Origin: Candidatus Peregrinibacteria bacterium
Lineage (GTDB): Bacteria > Patescibacteriota > Gracilibacteria > UM-FILTER-43-11 > JACRIE01
Assembly (NCBI GenBank): GCA_016220165.1
Contig: JACRIE010000010.1
Span: forward strand, 1-64,000
Direction of reading: 5' to 3'
Length of the DNA stretch: 64,000 nt
This document shows, in pieces, positions 11,651 through 22,658 of this stretch (its first letter is position 1; each line of letters opens with the position of its first letter). A model generated the notes under the pieces. The model was not told the origin of the DNA. It did not search any database and was given only the letters and a program-made list of their open reading frames with translations. A program made the translations under genes and the position numbers.

Positions 11651-12601
11651 TTATAAATTTTTCTCAATCGCACTTCCCTGACGGATCATTTTATGGGAAA
11701 TATCCAGATTCTTGAGGTGACAATGTTTGTCAATAATTGAATTGCGGATCACGCAATTTTCTACGATAGAACCGCTGAGGATCATGACATTCTCCAAAGT
11801 GCACCGCTCAACATGCGCGCCGTCAGCGATCGAAACGCCGCCTTTGAGGTCGCTGCGCTGGACAATCGCCTGAGGCGCCACCTTATTTTCTCCATGCAAA
11901 AGTTCGCAATGAGCCGTTAGGTAGGCGTCAAACGAGCCAATGTCATACCACGGGTCAGAAAAAGAAAAGGCGTTGATCGTTTCTCCTTTCCGGAGTAAAT
12001 ACTCAAAAACGCCGCCTAAATCATCATTTTTTTCACAGGAATAAATGATAATGTCCTGCAAGTTTTTCGCGGGGAATAAATAGCATCCGGTGCTCACCAA
12101 CGTGCTTTTGGGCTGTGCGGGTTTTTCCTGGAATTCAGTCACGCGCCCATCGCGCGTGACCACAACGCCGAAGCGCTTGGCTTTATTCACGTCTTTAATG
12201 TCATAGGCGGCGAGCAGCGGATTTTTGGAGAACGATTGAAAAAAGGCCGGCATGGAAAATCCAAAATAATTATCGCCGGCAAAAAGCAGGAGATCTTCTT
12301 TAAGCTGTTTGCGCTCAATGACCATCGCGGTAGCGCCCAAAGCCCCTTTTTTTGACTCGTTCGAAAAAGAGTCTTCAATAAAAATTTCGATCGGATGGTT
12401 CGGGAAACCTTTCCGCCATTCCGAAAACGCGTTTCGGAAAACCGCGTTCGTGGAAACAACAATCGGGATTTCGGGCGGAATGGATTGGACAATATGGGAA
12501 ATGAGCGGGCGATCCACCAGAGTAAGCAAAGGCTTAGCTTTATTTTCTGTCAGCGGCCAGAGCCGCGTCGCGAACCCGCCGGCAAGGATGATGCAATACA
12601 T
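11651..12601 (-). CDS. Sugar nucleotidyltransferase (NDP-sugar pyrophosphorylase)
   Basis: MYCIILAGGFATRLWPLTENKAKPLL. Confidence 0.92.
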   Translation of the reverse strand: MYCIILAGGFATRLWPLTENKAKPLLTLVDRPLISHIVQSIPPEIPIVVSTNAVFRNAFSEWRKGFPNHPIEIFIEDSFSNESKKGALGATAMVIERKQLKEDLLLFAGDNYFGFSMPAFFQSFSKNPLLAAYDIKDVNKAKRFGVVVTRDGRVTEFQEKPAQPKSTLVSTGCYLFPAKNLQDIIIYSCEKNDDLGGVFEYLLRKGETINAFSFSDPWYDIGSFDAYLTAHCELLHGENKVAPQAIVQRSDLKGGVSIADGAHVERCTLENVMILSGSIVENCVIRNSIIDKHCHLKNLDISHKMIRQGSAIEKNL

Positions 12602-12606
12602 ATCTT

Positions 12607-12760
12607 AAAAATTTCTAATATCCCTCGAAGGGGCCCCGTTGGGGTAATTTCTAATTTCCAAATAATTCTCAACAGAAAATTTAAAATTTTAAAAATTATT
12701 TTTTATATTTTAGATTTATTTTTTGTTAGACATTAGAAATTAGGAATTAGAAATTCACCA
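12607..12760. repeat. A/T-rich 'TTAGAAAT' word repeat in the nucleotidyltransferase leader
   Basis: Alternating AATTTCTAATTT / AAATTAGAAATTAGG words on both arms. Confidence 0.65.
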
Positions 12761-13561
12761 AATCTTCTGCCACCATTTCTTTTTTGAATGAATTTTAAGA
12801 AAAGGGGCGCCTTCCCATTCCTCGATGATCTGATGTCCCTGGAAAACGCCCAGCAGTTCAGGCGGCATTAAATAATTCAGATTATGCTGAAGGGCATAGT
12901 TGATAAGATTAAGGCTTTGCTCCAAGTGATCCGCCTGCAGAATCTGATCAATATGAAAGTCCTGAACCGTTTGTTCGAATTTATCCAATTTTCCGACGAC
13001 GGGAACGCCATGGAACTCTTTATCCGCGCCGCCGAACACATCCAGGATGGCAACGGGCCTGAGGCAGGATTTAGTTTCGATCAATAAGCGCACAAGCTCC
13101 TGCGCGGGTCGATTCGTGCCGATAATAAGGATACGGATCACGCCGATACCGCGTTGGTTCATGGACTGAAGAATTTTTCGGAAAATCAGCGCTCCAAGAT
13201 AAAGAAAGGCGGTCGTGAGCGCGTAAAGATAAATCAGCATCAGACGCGAAAAAAAAATCTTAAAAGTGAAATAATAAAGAACCATGAATGTTGCCACGTG
13301 TTCAATGGCCACAAACGCGATTCGTTGAAAATAGCGCAAACTGAGCACCGGCTGATTTATTTTATAGGCCCGCGCGAAAAACATGAAAATAAGCGTGAGG
13401 GGTGTCGTAAAAAGAGCGATAATCGCGTAGGATTGAAAGGGAAAATTCGTTGAGAAGATGAAACCGACGCGCAGGAAGTAAGCTAAAAGAAAAGCGGCTA
13501 AGATCAAAAAGGCATCCAATAAAATCCGGGCGACTTTTAAGCGAAGGAGTGCGGGAGTCAT
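12755..13561 (-). CDS. N-terminal half of a polyprenyl-phosphate sugar transferase (TM plus CoA-binding-like domain), catalytic domain absent
   Basis: TM helices then VIRILIIGTNRPAQELVRLL..; ends at EGAPFLKIHSKKKWWQKIW*. Confidence 0.75.
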   Translation of the reverse strand: MTPALLRLKVARILLDAFLILAAFLLAYFLRVGFIFSTNFPFQSYAIIALFTTPLTLIFMFFARAYKINQPVLSLRYFQRIAFVAIEHVATFMVLYYFTFKIFFSRLMLIYLYALTTAFLYLGALIFRKILQSMNQRGIGVIRILIIGTNRPAQELVRLLIETKSCLRPVAILDVFGGADKEFHGVPVVGKLDKFEQTVQDFHIDQILQADHLEQSLNLINYALQHNLNYLMPPELLGVFQGHQIIEEWEGAPFLKIHSKKKWWQKIW

Positions 13562-13615
13562 AAAGTAAACGGAATGAAGACGATGATCCAGATCTTCGCC
13601 TTCATTCAGCGGATA

Positions 13616-14518
13616 TTAAATATTAATGGCCTGAAGCCGTTTGATACGATCTTCCACAGGCGGATGAGTATTAAAAAGGCGATGGAGCCATTTCATTCCA
13701 TGCTGGTCCTTAAACGGATTCGCGAAGTATAAATGGGCGGTAGCTTGATTCGCGACCTCCAAAGGCTCCTGATCCGCGGAAATTTTTTGAAGGGCCTGGG
13801 CTAATCCTTCAGGATATCGGGTGAGCATGGCGCCGCTGGCGTCTGCCAAAAATTCACGTTGCCGGGAAACCGCCAGACCGATCAGTTTAGCGATAATAGG
13901 ACTCAAAATAGCCAGCGCGATGCCAATGAGGACGAAAGCTCCGTTGCCTCGATCATTATCGCTCCGACGGCGTCCCCAAAGAAAATTACGCAGAAAAATA
14001 TCGGAAAGGAGCGCGATGAGTCCGATCAGCGCCACCACAATAGATTGGAGACGGATATCATAATTTTGGATATGGGAGAGTTCATGAGCGATCACTCCTT
14101 CTAACTCGGATTTGTCGAGTTTGGTCAGAAGTCCCGTGGTGACGGCCACAACCGCGTGTTTTGGATCGCGCCCTGTGGCAAACGCGTTGGGCGCCGTGTC
14201 ATCAATCACATAAATCTTCGGCATGGGAAGACCGGACGCGATCGAGAGGTTCTCAACCGCGTTGTAAAGATGAAAAAATTCCTGTCGGTTCGCTTCTTTC
14301 GCGTGAGCAAGCGCTAACGTCAGTTTGCCGCTGCCGTAATAACTGATAAGCGCGTAAACAATCGCCACGACCCCGAAAATCGTGAGACCGCTCACGCCGC
14401 CTTCCTGTCCTTCCATGGTTGCCCGGCCGTAAACATAGCCAAGCCCCAAAAAGAAGCCGACAAAAAGAAGCATCAATATCCAGGTCCGGCGTTTGTTGGC
14501 TGCAATGGCGTTGTACAT
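13616..14518 (-). CDS. htpX: M48 family protease HtpX
   Basis: HELSHIQNYDIR zinc protease motif and TM helices. Confidence 0.95.
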   Translation of the reverse strand: MYNAIAANKRRTWILMLLFVGFFLGLGYVYGRATMEGQEGGVSGLTIFGVVAIVYALISYYGSGKLTLALAHAKEANRQEFFHLYNAVENLSIASGLPMPKIYVIDDTAPNAFATGRDPKHAVVAVTTGLLTKLDKSELEGVIAHELSHIQNYDIRLQSIVVALIGLIALLSDIFLRNFLWGRRRSDNDRGNGAFVLIGIALAILSPIIAKLIGLAVSRQREFLADASGAMLTRYPEGLAQALQKISADQEPLEVANQATAHLYFANPFKDQHGMKWLHRLFNTHPPVEDRIKRLQAINI

Positions 14519-14529
14519 AAATTTTATCA

Positions 14530-14612
14530 GAATAAAATTTTAACTTTTGACAGTTGACCGTTGACAATTGACTTTGAATTTTAAGTCAAATGTCATGTGT
14601 CAAATGTCAGGT
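14530..14612. repeat. TTGACAG/TTGACC-word hairpin in htpX leader
   Basis: TTGACAGTTGACCGTTGACAATTGACTTTGAA pairs with TTAAGTCAAATGTCATGTGTCAAATGTCA. Confidence 0.75.
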
Positions 14613-14617
14613 GGTAC

Positions 14618-16789
14618 TTAGTGGGCTTGATTATAAATAGTATCGATTAGGGCCGCAAGCTCGGCCTTGGTCAGGCGATGAGCGGGATCAAAAAGCCCTT
14701 GGGGGATAAGTCCCAATTCGTATCCTTTATCAAGGAAAGGTTTATACCAGGGCGCGGCGCCGTCAGCGTTATTCCAGACAGGAACTTCATAGACTCGCAA
14801 CAGGAGCTTAAGCGCTTCGGCCAAGGTAATCGTTGCGTTAGGCCGTAAGAGAGAATAGGGGGAATATCCCTTTCGTTTGGCGCCGCGTTCACGGTCGAGC
14901 GCCCTTTTACTATCGATAATGATCGACAAAGCTTGAGCGCGCGAGACAGGGGATTCGGGGAAAAAATGGGATCCCTCTCCTTTAAAAATTTCTCGCTCCG
15001 TTAAATGGGAGATCGCCAGGGCGAAACGGTGATATTGGATATCATCGAAAGGGTACACCATGGTCCCGAAACGATACACGCCTTTCAGGGATGGGTTGCC
15101 GAAATAGGCGTTGTCGTTCGTGAACGAACGCAGGATTGCCTCGATCACGGAAATATTTTTTTTAAAAGAAGGCGCGAGATCGTCATAAACAAAAATCAAT
15201 TCATAATCGTCGAGACTCAGATGGATTTCCAATCGTTGGTGCATTTCCTGATAATTTTGCCCTTCATATTCATAGGTGATCAGCCAGCCAGGAAGACCGT
15301 CCAGCGTCACCCGGTCATTTTTATTGACGAGTGTCGTGGCGCCGGATTGAAGCAATTTGACCATTTCATTAAGACGGTTTTGAATCGAAAGATTTTGTTC
15401 GCTTTTTGAAAGACGGCGATAAATTAAATAGATATTGCCGTCAAAATTATTTTTTTCCACGGCTTCGGCAATCAATCCTTCCGGCTGGACACCCGTGTGC
15501 TTTTGGAAGCGCCAATCCCCTTTGGATTGGATATGAAAGGCGGGATCGTCGAAGGCAATGGTCGGATCCAGCGCCGGTTCAGTCAAAGGGGTATTCTTGA
15601 ACTGGAGCGAATCCAGAAGCGTTTGCATTTCCCGTTGTTGAACCGTGGCTTTGTTAAGGTCAACCGAGTAGTGAATATGAGCCATCGCGTATCCAAAAGC
15701 CAGATAGATGTCAAAATTTCGCTGAGACATGCTCGTGAATGAAACTAGTTCCGCTCTTTGGCCGGCGAGCGAGACCGACTTTCGGTTAAAATCAGGATAG
15801 GATTCCTTCATTTTATCCAGATCGAGGTAAAGGCGGTCGAAATAAGGTTTTTCAATAGGAAATTGGTAGAAACTGAACTCGAGGCTCAGCGTTAAAATAT
15901 CTTGCGAATTTTTTTTCATGAAAAAAACAGCGTCTCGTCGGATCGATACCACTTTCCAGTCTTCGGGCAAATCCAGTTCAAAGAAAGGATAAACCGGATG
16001 GGAATAATGGTGTTCCAGATTCGTCACGGCGATTTTTTTGAGCTGATCGCGCAGCAATGAATCCCATTTTTGATTGTCTGTGATCGCATCGTTTCCATGG
16101 GCATCGATCCAGGAAACAACTTCTTTGATGTCTAAAAAATATCCAACATTTTCCGCGTACGAACGGATGTAGGTCGGAATGCCTACAAAATGGCTCTCGC
16201 TGTCCAAGGCGGTTCCTCCGGAGCTTCCATGGTCGAAATCAGTGTCCGTTTTGAAGTATCGATAGCCATTGAGCTGTTCGAATCCACTGACCTGTCCCTG
16301 GGAAATCGTGATCGTTTCGCCGCCGCTCGCGGGATAGCCGGCGATGCGGACGCGATCCTGTTCATGGATCACGGGATCATTTTGGGGGCTCAAATAAGGA
16401 AATGGAAAGGGAAGCGCCCGTCCAAAAACGTCCCTGGAATTAAGTTTCAGGAGCGCGATATCTCTTTCCTGATCGCTCGCTATGAGTTGGGCCGTGTATT
16501 CACAAACAGGTTCTTCTTTAAGATTCAGGGTAAGACAGACGGAAAAAGCGTCTAAAGGCTCTTCGAAGTCTTCATCAAAAACAACATGGCGATTGGTAAG
16601 GATAAGCCCTTGGTCAGAGATAAGCGTCCCTGAGCCGCTGGCATATCCCTGAACATCACCGATAAAAAGTTTTTTATAACTCGTGATTTTGATCGTCGGA
16701 TTGAGCTGAGAAAAATCCCTATTATCGGCAAAGGCGGAAGGGGAGAGTAAGAGAAAAAACCCCAATAAAACTAAAATTTTTCTTCGCAT
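14618..16789 (-). CDS. Secreted trypsin-like serine protease with C-terminal SLH-like domains
   Basis: Signal peptide; GSGTLISDQGLILTNRHVV; DHGSSGGTALDSE; SLH-like FPESPVSRAQAL / LLRPNATITLAEALKLL. Confidence 0.85.
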   Translation of the reverse strand: MRRKILVLLGFFLLLSPSAFADNRDFSQLNPTIKITSYKKLFIGDVQGYASGSGTLISDQGLILTNRHVVFDEDFEEPLDAFSVCLTLNLKEEPVCEYTAQLIASDQERDIALLKLNSRDVFGRALPFPFPYLSPQNDPVIHEQDRVRIAGYPASGGETITISQGQVSGFEQLNGYRYFKTDTDFDHGSSGGTALDSESHFVGIPTYIRSYAENVGYFLDIKEVVSWIDAHGNDAITDNQKWDSLLRDQLKKIAVTNLEHHYSHPVYPFFELDLPEDWKVVSIRRDAVFFMKKNSQDILTLSLEFSFYQFPIEKPYFDRLYLDLDKMKESYPDFNRKSVSLAGQRAELVSFTSMSQRNFDIYLAFGYAMAHIHYSVDLNKATVQQREMQTLLDSLQFKNTPLTEPALDPTIAFDDPAFHIQSKGDWRFQKHTGVQPEGLIAEAVEKNNFDGNIYLIYRRLSKSEQNLSIQNRLNEMVKLLQSGATTLVNKNDRVTLDGLPGWLITYEYEGQNYQEMHQRLEIHLSLDDYELIFVYDDLAPSFKKNISVIEAILRSFTNDNAYFGNPSLKGVYRFGTMVYPFDDIQYHRFALAISHLTEREIFKGEGSHFFPESPVSRAQALSIIIDSKRALDRERGAKRKGYSPYSLLRPNATITLAEALKLLLRVYEVPVWNNADGAAPWYKPFLDKGYELGLIPQGLFDPAHRLTKAELAALIDTIYNQAH

Positions 16790-16856
16790 AAAATAAACAC
16801 GCTAGGAAGCGTGTTTATTTTATGCGAAGAGCCGCTAAAATGCCAGCAGTTCTTTT

Positions 16857-19800
16857 TTATTTTTTCCCCCTTAATTTCTTATAAGTCTTCCATAGATCCA
16901 ATAAGTTAAATCTTTGAGTTTTAAAGAATTCCTTCGCTCCTTTGATAAGTTCTTCAGGCGTCTTGAAGTCCGCGAGAGACGCGGGTTTCTTGGGCGGCTC
17001 GGGCGGCGGAGGCTCGGGCGGCGGCGGCGGGGTTGTCGGGGACGGAGTTCCTGAAGGAGGTTCGGGCTCGGGGGAAGGGATCCCGCCCGTGGGCTGGTCG
17101 CTGCCGCCGCCCCGGCTCGAGTGCTGCGTGCTGGCGGACGAGGTGGCCACCTCCAGGGCGGAGGACTGGCCCGTTCCCACCGTGTTCACGGCTTGGACGA
17201 TAAACCAGTAATTGGTTCCGGGATTCAGTCCTGTCACGGCCGTGCTGGTTGTATTGGCCGAAAGGGTGGCGGCCGTTGTATCGAACCCCGCTGTCGCGGA
17301 CGTGATGGAATACTTCACCACGAAATTATCCTCCGCGTCTCCTGCCGCGCCCGAATTGTCCGTCCAGCCGAGGGTGAATCCTATGGTGCTGACCGAAGAC
17401 GAGGCAAGATCGGAAGGAGCGGTGGGAGCCACTAATTCCACCTCATACGCGCCGATGTCATAATTTCCCACACGGGTTGTTCCCACAATATCGCTTGCCA
17501 GCGTGGACGCTATCGCAACTGGTACTCCCGTAGTTGTACCCGCGTTCATGGCTGGGGATGTGGCGCCGATAGTGTAGTCATAGGTGGCGGCATTGGTGAA
17601 TAACGGGTTACTGCTCAGGGAGTTGGCGTCATAACCCGTGGCTGTATTCCACCCGGCCAGCGTGGAATAGGAAGTGCCATCCACCGTGATGGTTCCGCCC
17701 ACCATCGCGATCGGAATGCTGTTCGCGGTATAAAGCAGATTATTGGTGAAATTCGACGCGGGCGTGCTTGTGAGCGAGCCGTAAAAACGCAATGGCGCTT
17801 TATAGCCGGCCGTGGTCTGGGCCACCAGATTATTTTTAACTGTCAGATTGGTGATAGAAGGAGTTCCGTCGCCCATACCGATGTCCAGAGCGACGATGCC
17901 CCCATTCTGATGATTGAGGATTGTGTTGTTCCAGATGGAAACAGTGCTCGAAATTCCTATAAATCCGATTCCGACGTCATACACTTCGCTTCCCTCATTG
18001 GACCAGATCACATTATTGAAAATAGACACGTCGTTTGAAGCTCTGATAAGAATGCCTCCTGTCCTGTTGCTGTAAATCCGGTTGTTGGAATAAACATGAT
18101 TCGTGCCCGCCGCGCCGGCGGACTGAATACTGAGATTTTCCGTAATACCTCCGGCATTGCTGTAAATAGTATTGTGATTGACGGTCAGATAGTCCGAATT
18201 GAAAACGTAAACCCCTGCGCCGGTTATACTGGCCGTGGCTCCGATCAGAGTCAGCCCTTCAATGGTCAGGTAGTCCGCCCCCGAAACCACAATGGCCGCG
18301 TCCGCACCCGAGGATCCCTGCCCGTTGGCATTGATCGTAGCGGTTTGACTTGGCCAGTTGGTGATCCAGGTATTCAGACTGGAATCGGTCCCCGTGCCCG
18401 AATGGGTACTGGAAAGGGTGAGAATACCGGTGAAAGTGCCTTTCAGGTATGCCCGCGAGCCGCCGGTCAGTTCCGTTTGCAGTTTGCTCAGGGTTTTATA
18501 GGGGGCGTCGCTCGTGCCGGTTCCCGTGGTGTCATTGCCGCTTGTGGCGTCGAAATATAAGGAAATATAAGCCGGAAGGCCGGACGTATTGATCGTCACC
18601 GCGTTCGACGTCAGGGATCCAAACGTCGCCGTGAGATTGGAAGATCCGGTGCTTTTGCCCCGCACGGTACCGCCGGAAGTGACCCCCGCGTACGTGGGAT
18701 TGCTGACAGCGAAAGAAGCGCTGGAAGTCAGATCCTGAGTTCCTCCGGTATTATAATTTCCGGTAGCGGTCAGGGTGGTTCGGGGAGTGGCAGTATCCAG
18801 CGCAGTCGTCCCCGAGGCCAGCGTGATGGAGGTCAGATCGCCCCCGGTCGTTTCATACGCGCCGAGGTCGACATTGGTCGTGATCGCTCCGGACACATAC
18901 GGGCGCGCGCCGTCGCTGTAATCCTGCGTCAGGGAATACGTGGCCAAATCATTCGTGCCAACGATGTTCGTCGTTCCGGCGCCGATGGCTGGAGAGGTGG
19001 ATTGCAGGGTAAAATCGTAGGTTGACGCGTTTGTGAACACGGGATCGCCGGAAAGCGAATGCGAGTCCTGTCCCCGGGCCGCCTGCCAGGCGGCGAATGA
19101 ACTATAAGCTGTGGAACCGATGGTCGAGAAAGTGGCGCCCGAAGCGCCCCTCATTAAATTGTAATCGGAAGTCAGGGTCACGGGATCGCCCAGCTCTGAA
19201 ATATTGATAACTCCGCCGCTTCCGGCTGAATTATCAACGATGTTATTTTTGAGATAGGCCGTGACCGTGCCGCTGCCGGTCGTCGGATCGCCGAAGAAGA
19301 GGGCAGTGGTGGAACTGCCCCCGGAAGCAACCAGCGTATTGTTGGCGATCACAATAGTGTTGACGCCTGTGCCTGTTGGGCTGACGGCAATTTTATAACT
19401 CGATCCTTGCCCCTGGATCACATTATTGACAACGGTGTTGAGATTTCCGTTAATGCCGATGATGTTGGTGCCCATGCCGGAAGTGTATGTTCCCGTAAAC
19501 TGATTGCTGTCGATCAGCACGTCTTGTCCGAATACATAAATTCCGCGGCCGTCAAAGCTATTATTCCGGATGATGGTGGTGGGAGTGGGCGCGGTGCCTC
19601 CGGCAGAAATAGCGTATGGATAAAATCCACCATTGGTTCGGGTGCTTACAAAATTATTATTCTGAATGATGGGACGGGGAGTGCCGCCGCTCAGCAATAT
19701 GCTGTAATTCGGTGTGCTGTTGGTGGAGGTAATCGTAAACCCCTGAATGATAGTGGCATTGGTTTGAGCGCCTGAAAGAGTAATAATACCTTGCGCGTCG

Positions 19801-20228
19801 CCTGTACGGGACGTATCCGTAATGAACGTATTGTTTTTATTGACGCCGATCAGCGCCAGCTCTTTATCCCCGAGATTAACGGGGCCGTCATAGGTTCCAT
19901 TGGCAACCATGATAGTATCTCCGCTGCTGGCCAAATCAATCGCGTACTGAATAGTTTTGCAGGCGCTTAATCCGCCGCTATTGCCGCAGCCAGCCTGATC
20001 CGTCCCGCTCGTGTCAACGAAACGCGAAGCGGCCGCGTGGGCCGGCGTCACAGTCATCGAAGGCCATTTAAAAAAGGCGGGCAACGATAAAAGATTTACG
20101 ACCAGAAAAAGTCCCCCAACAATGACAATCAAACCAAAATGAAAGGGATTATGGCGTCTTATATGGACTTCCGCTCCATGGCGAATCGCACGATATTTAG
20201 AGAGGATAAGCTTTACAAAAGAGGACAT
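16857..20228 (-). CDS. Large surface protein: right-handed parallel beta-helix, fibronectin III-like domain, Pro-rich linker
   Basis: Repeated NNSF/NNTI beta-helix rungs; DIGAYEV; FnIII APTAPSDLASSSVSTIGFTLGWTDNS; PPPPPEPPPPEPP. Confidence 0.85.
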   Translation of the reverse strand: MSSFVKLILSKYRAIRHGAEVHIRRHNPFHFGLIVIVGGLFLVVNLLSLPAFFKWPSMTVTPAHAAASRFVDTSGTDQAGCGNSGGLSACKTIQYAIDLASSGDTIMVANGTYDGPVNLGDKELALIGVNKNNTFITDTSRTGDAQGIITLSGAQTNATIIQGFTITSTNSTPNYSILLSGGTPRPIIQNNNFVSTRTNGGFYPYAISAGGTAPTPTTIIRNNSFDGRGIYVFGQDVLIDSNQFTGTYTSGMGTNIIGINGNLNTVVNNVIQGQGSSYKIAVSPTGTGVNTIVIANNTLVASGGSSTTALFFGDPTTGSGTVTAYLKNNIVDNSAGSGGVINISELGDPVTLTSDYNLMRGASGATFSTIGSTAYSSFAAWQAARGQDSHSLSGDPVFTNASTYDFTLQSTSPAIGAGTTNIVGTNDLATYSLTQDYSDGARPYVSGAITTNVDLGAYETTGGDLTSITLASGTTALDTATPRTTLTATGNYNTGGTQDLTSSASFAVSNPTYAGVTSGGTVRGKSTGSSNLTATFGSLTSNAVTINTSGLPAYISLYFDATSGNDTTGTGTSDAPYKTLSKLQTELTGGSRAYLKGTFTGILTLSSTHSGTGTDSSLNTWITNWPSQTATINANGQGSSGADAAIVVSGADYLTIEGLTLIGATASITGAGVYVFNSDYLTVNHNTIYSNAGGITENLSIQSAGAAGTNHVYSNNRIYSNRTGGILIRASNDVSIFNNVIWSNEGSEVYDVGIGFIGISSTVSIWNNTILNHQNGGIVALDIGMGDGTPSITNLTVKNNLVAQTTAGYKAPLRFYGSLTSTPASNFTNNLLYTANSIPIAMVGGTITVDGTSYSTLAGWNTATGYDANSLSSNPLFTNAATYDYTIGATSPAMNAGTTTGVPVAIASTLASDIVGTTRVGNYDIGAYEVELVAPTAPSDLASSSVSTIGFTLGWTDNSGAAGDAEDNFVVKYSITSATAGFDTTAATLSANTTSTAVTGLNPGTNYWFIVQAVNTVGTGQSSALEVATSSASTQHSSRGGGSDQPTGGIPSPEPEPPSGTPSPTTPPPPPEPPPPEPPKKPASLADFKTPEELIKGAKEFFKTQRFNLLDLWKTYKKLRGKK

Positions 20229-20371
20229 GGTTAAACATAATTTAATAAATCTTATAATTTTATCATATTTATCTTGAAATTACAATACTGTAAAAAATGG
20301 ATTATCCGGCATTTCTATCGTAATAATAACAGCAAAGGTGTATACTAAAAAAAGTGCTTTTTTAGCCTATT

Positions 20372-22327
20372 ATGCAATTCAAACTCAAATCACCGTTCGA
20401 GCCGACGGGCGATCAGCCCAAGGCCATCAAAAAGCTCATCGAGGGCGTCAAAAAAGGGAAAAAGGATCAGGTTCTTTTGGGTGTCACAGGCTCAGGGAAA
20501 ACGTTTACCATGGCCAACGTGGTCGCGGAGATTCAGCGGCCCACGCTCGTCCTGGCGCACAACAAAACGCTCGCGGCCCAGCTTTGTTCCGAATTTCAGG
20601 AATTTTTTCCGGAAAACGCGGTTTCCTACTTCGTCAGCTACTACGACTACTATCAGCCCGAGGCGTACATCGCCAAAACCGACACATACATCGAAAAAGA
20701 CGCGGCCATCAACAAAGAAATCGATCGCTTGCGCCATATGGCGACCTACAATCTCCTGACGCGCAGCGACGTTCTCATCGTGGCGTCCGTGTCCGCGATT
20801 TACGGCCTGGGCGACGTCAAAAGCTACGAAACATTGGCGTTTGAATTGAAGGTAGGGGATGTCGTCAAGCGAGACAAACTCTTGCGGCGCCTCGCGGACA
20901 TCCAATACCAGCGGTCGCGCATGGAATTCAAGTCCGGCATGTATCACGTCCTGGGCGACACGCTCGAGATCATTCCGGCCAGTTCCGAGGCCATGATCCG
21001 GATCGAGTTTTTCGGCGACGGGATCGAGAAAATCGAAGAGGCCGATTCCTTCACCGGGGAGCTCATCCGCGAGCTCAAAAGCGTGAAGATTTTTCCGGCC
21101 AAGCACAACGTCACGACGCGCGAGCGGATCGAGCAGGCGGTCGAAAGGGTCCGCGTCGAACTCAAAGAGCGGGTCGAACAACTTCTTGCCATGGGCAAGC
21201 TCGTCGAGGCGGAACGACTCAAAACGCGCACCGAATATGACATCGAGATGATGCTCGAAACCGGTTATTGCAGCGGCATCGAAAATTACGTGCGCTACCT
21301 CAACAACCGCGAGGCGGGCGAACAGCCCTCCACACTCCTCGACTATTTCCCAGGGGAATCCCTCTTTTTCATCGACGAATCGCACATGACGATTCCGCAG
21401 CTGCACGGCATGTTCAACGGCAACTACATGCGCAAGATGAGCCTCATCGAATACGGCTTCCGAATGCCCAGCGCGCAGGACAACCGTCCGCTCAGATTCG
21501 AGGAGTTCGAGGCGCACGTGAATCAGGCGATCTACATTTCGGCCACGCCGGGCCATTACGAGCTCGAAAAAACCGGCCAGGGCGGTGTCGTCGAGCAAAT
21601 CATCCGTCCCACGGGGCTGATCGATCCGCCTGTGGAAGTGCGCCCCATCAGCCATCAGATCGACGACTTGTTGAAAGAAATCAAAGAGACAATCGAACGG
21701 GGTGAGCGCGTTCTTATCACCACCATGACGAAAAAATCCGCGGAGAAATTGGCGGAATTTTTAATGGAAGCGGATCTGAAAGTAAAATATCTTCATTCCG
21801 ATATCGAGACGCTCGAGCGCATTGAAATTCTTCGCGATCTGCGCCTGGGCAAGATCGACATCGTCGTGGGCATTAACCTGCTCCGCGAAGGGCTCGACCT
21901 TCCCGAAGTGTCTCTCGTCGCTATTCTCGATGCCGACAAAGAGGGCTTTCTGCGTTCCCGTGACGCGCTCATCCAGACAATCGGCCGCACGGCCCGCAAC
22001 GTGAACGGCCACGTGATTATGTACGCCGACCGTATGACAGATTCAATGAAGGCCGCTATCAGCGAAACGAACCGTCGTCGTAAAATTCAGACAGCTCACA
22101 ACGAAAAACACGGTATCACGCCTCAGACCATCATCAAGCAGGTTCACGACATCGCCCAGACGCGTGATTCTCACAAAAAACACTACGATCCAACGCGCGT
22201 GCCCAAGGAAGAGCTTGGCCGCCTCATCAAAGAACTGGAAAACCAGATGGCGCTCGCTTCCGAAAATCTTGAATTCGAAAAAGCCGCGGAATTACGCGAC
22301 GAAATCGAGGAGCTGAGGGGAAAATAA
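20372..22327 (+). CDS. uvrB: UvrABC system protein B
   Basis: [28 protein letters not shown]-terminal UVR motif. Confidence 0.98.
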   Translation: MQFKLKSPFEPTGDQPKAIKKLIEGVKKGKKDQVLLGVTGSGKTFTMANVVAEIQRPTLVLAHNKTLAAQLCSEFQEFFPENAVSYFVSYYDYYQPEAYIAKTDTYIEKDAAINKEIDRLRHMATYNLLTRSDVLIVASVSAIYGLGDVKSYETLAFELKVGDVVKRDKLLRRLADIQYQRSRMEFKSGMYHVLGDTLEIIPASSEAMIRIEFFGDGIEKIEEADSFTGELIRELKSVKIFPAKHNVTTRERIEQAVERVRVELKERVEQLLAMGKLVEAERLKTRTEYDIEMMLETGYCSGIENYVRYLNNREAGEQPSTLLDYFPGESLFFIDESHMTIPQLHGMFNGNYMRKMSLIEYGFRMPSAQDNRPLRFEEFEAHVNQAIYISATPGHYELEKTGQGGVVEQIIRPTGLIDPPVEVRPISHQIDDLLKEIKETIERGERVLITTMTKKSAEKLAEFLMEADLKVKYLHSDIETLERIEILRDLRLGKIDIVVGINLLREGLDLPEVSLVAILDADKEGFLRSRDALIQTIGRTARNVNGHVIMYADRMTDSMKAAISETNRRRKIQTAHNEKHGITPQTIIKQVHDIAQTRDSHKKHYDPTRVPKEELGRLIKELENQMALASENLEFEKAAELRDEIEELRGK

Positions 22328-22585
22328 ACTCACCCCATTCGCAATCAGGAAAACTTTTGTCCCTCTCTACACAGAGAAAGACAAAAGTTTGTAGAGGGCT
22401 CCAGAGTATTTGGATTCAGACGATATCGCCGAATTTTCAGCATGATCATGGTTTCAGCGTTTTGCCGGTCGTCAAATTTTCTGAACCGGTCTACAAGACC
22501 GTTCCAGCGAGGGGCTCATTAACCCAGGCGTCCCTCTCTGGGTAGAGAGGGGCTGTTGCCTACGGATTGCGAACGGGGTGAGTTT
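22326..22585. mobile_element. Terminal-inverted-repeat hairpin element, copy 1
   Basis: AAACTCACCCCATTCGCAATC ... GGATTGCGAACGGGGTGAGTTT with internal hairpins. Confidence 0.75.
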
Positions 22586-22587
22586 TT

Positions 22588-22622
22588 GAAAAAACCCGCT
22601 GATTTTGTGCGGGCTTTTTCTT
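22588..22622 (+). terminator. Rho-independent terminator
   Basis: AAAAAACCCGCTGATTTTGTGCGGGCTTTTTC. Confidence 0.7.
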
Positions 22623-22658
22623 GTGTTTTTGTCTTAAATAGGGGACTTGATATTAAAG

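Noticed and set aside
20492-21655. 387-aa minus-strand ORF inside uvrB
   Set aside because: Mirror-frame artefact of a GC-rich conserved gene; no recognisable domain.
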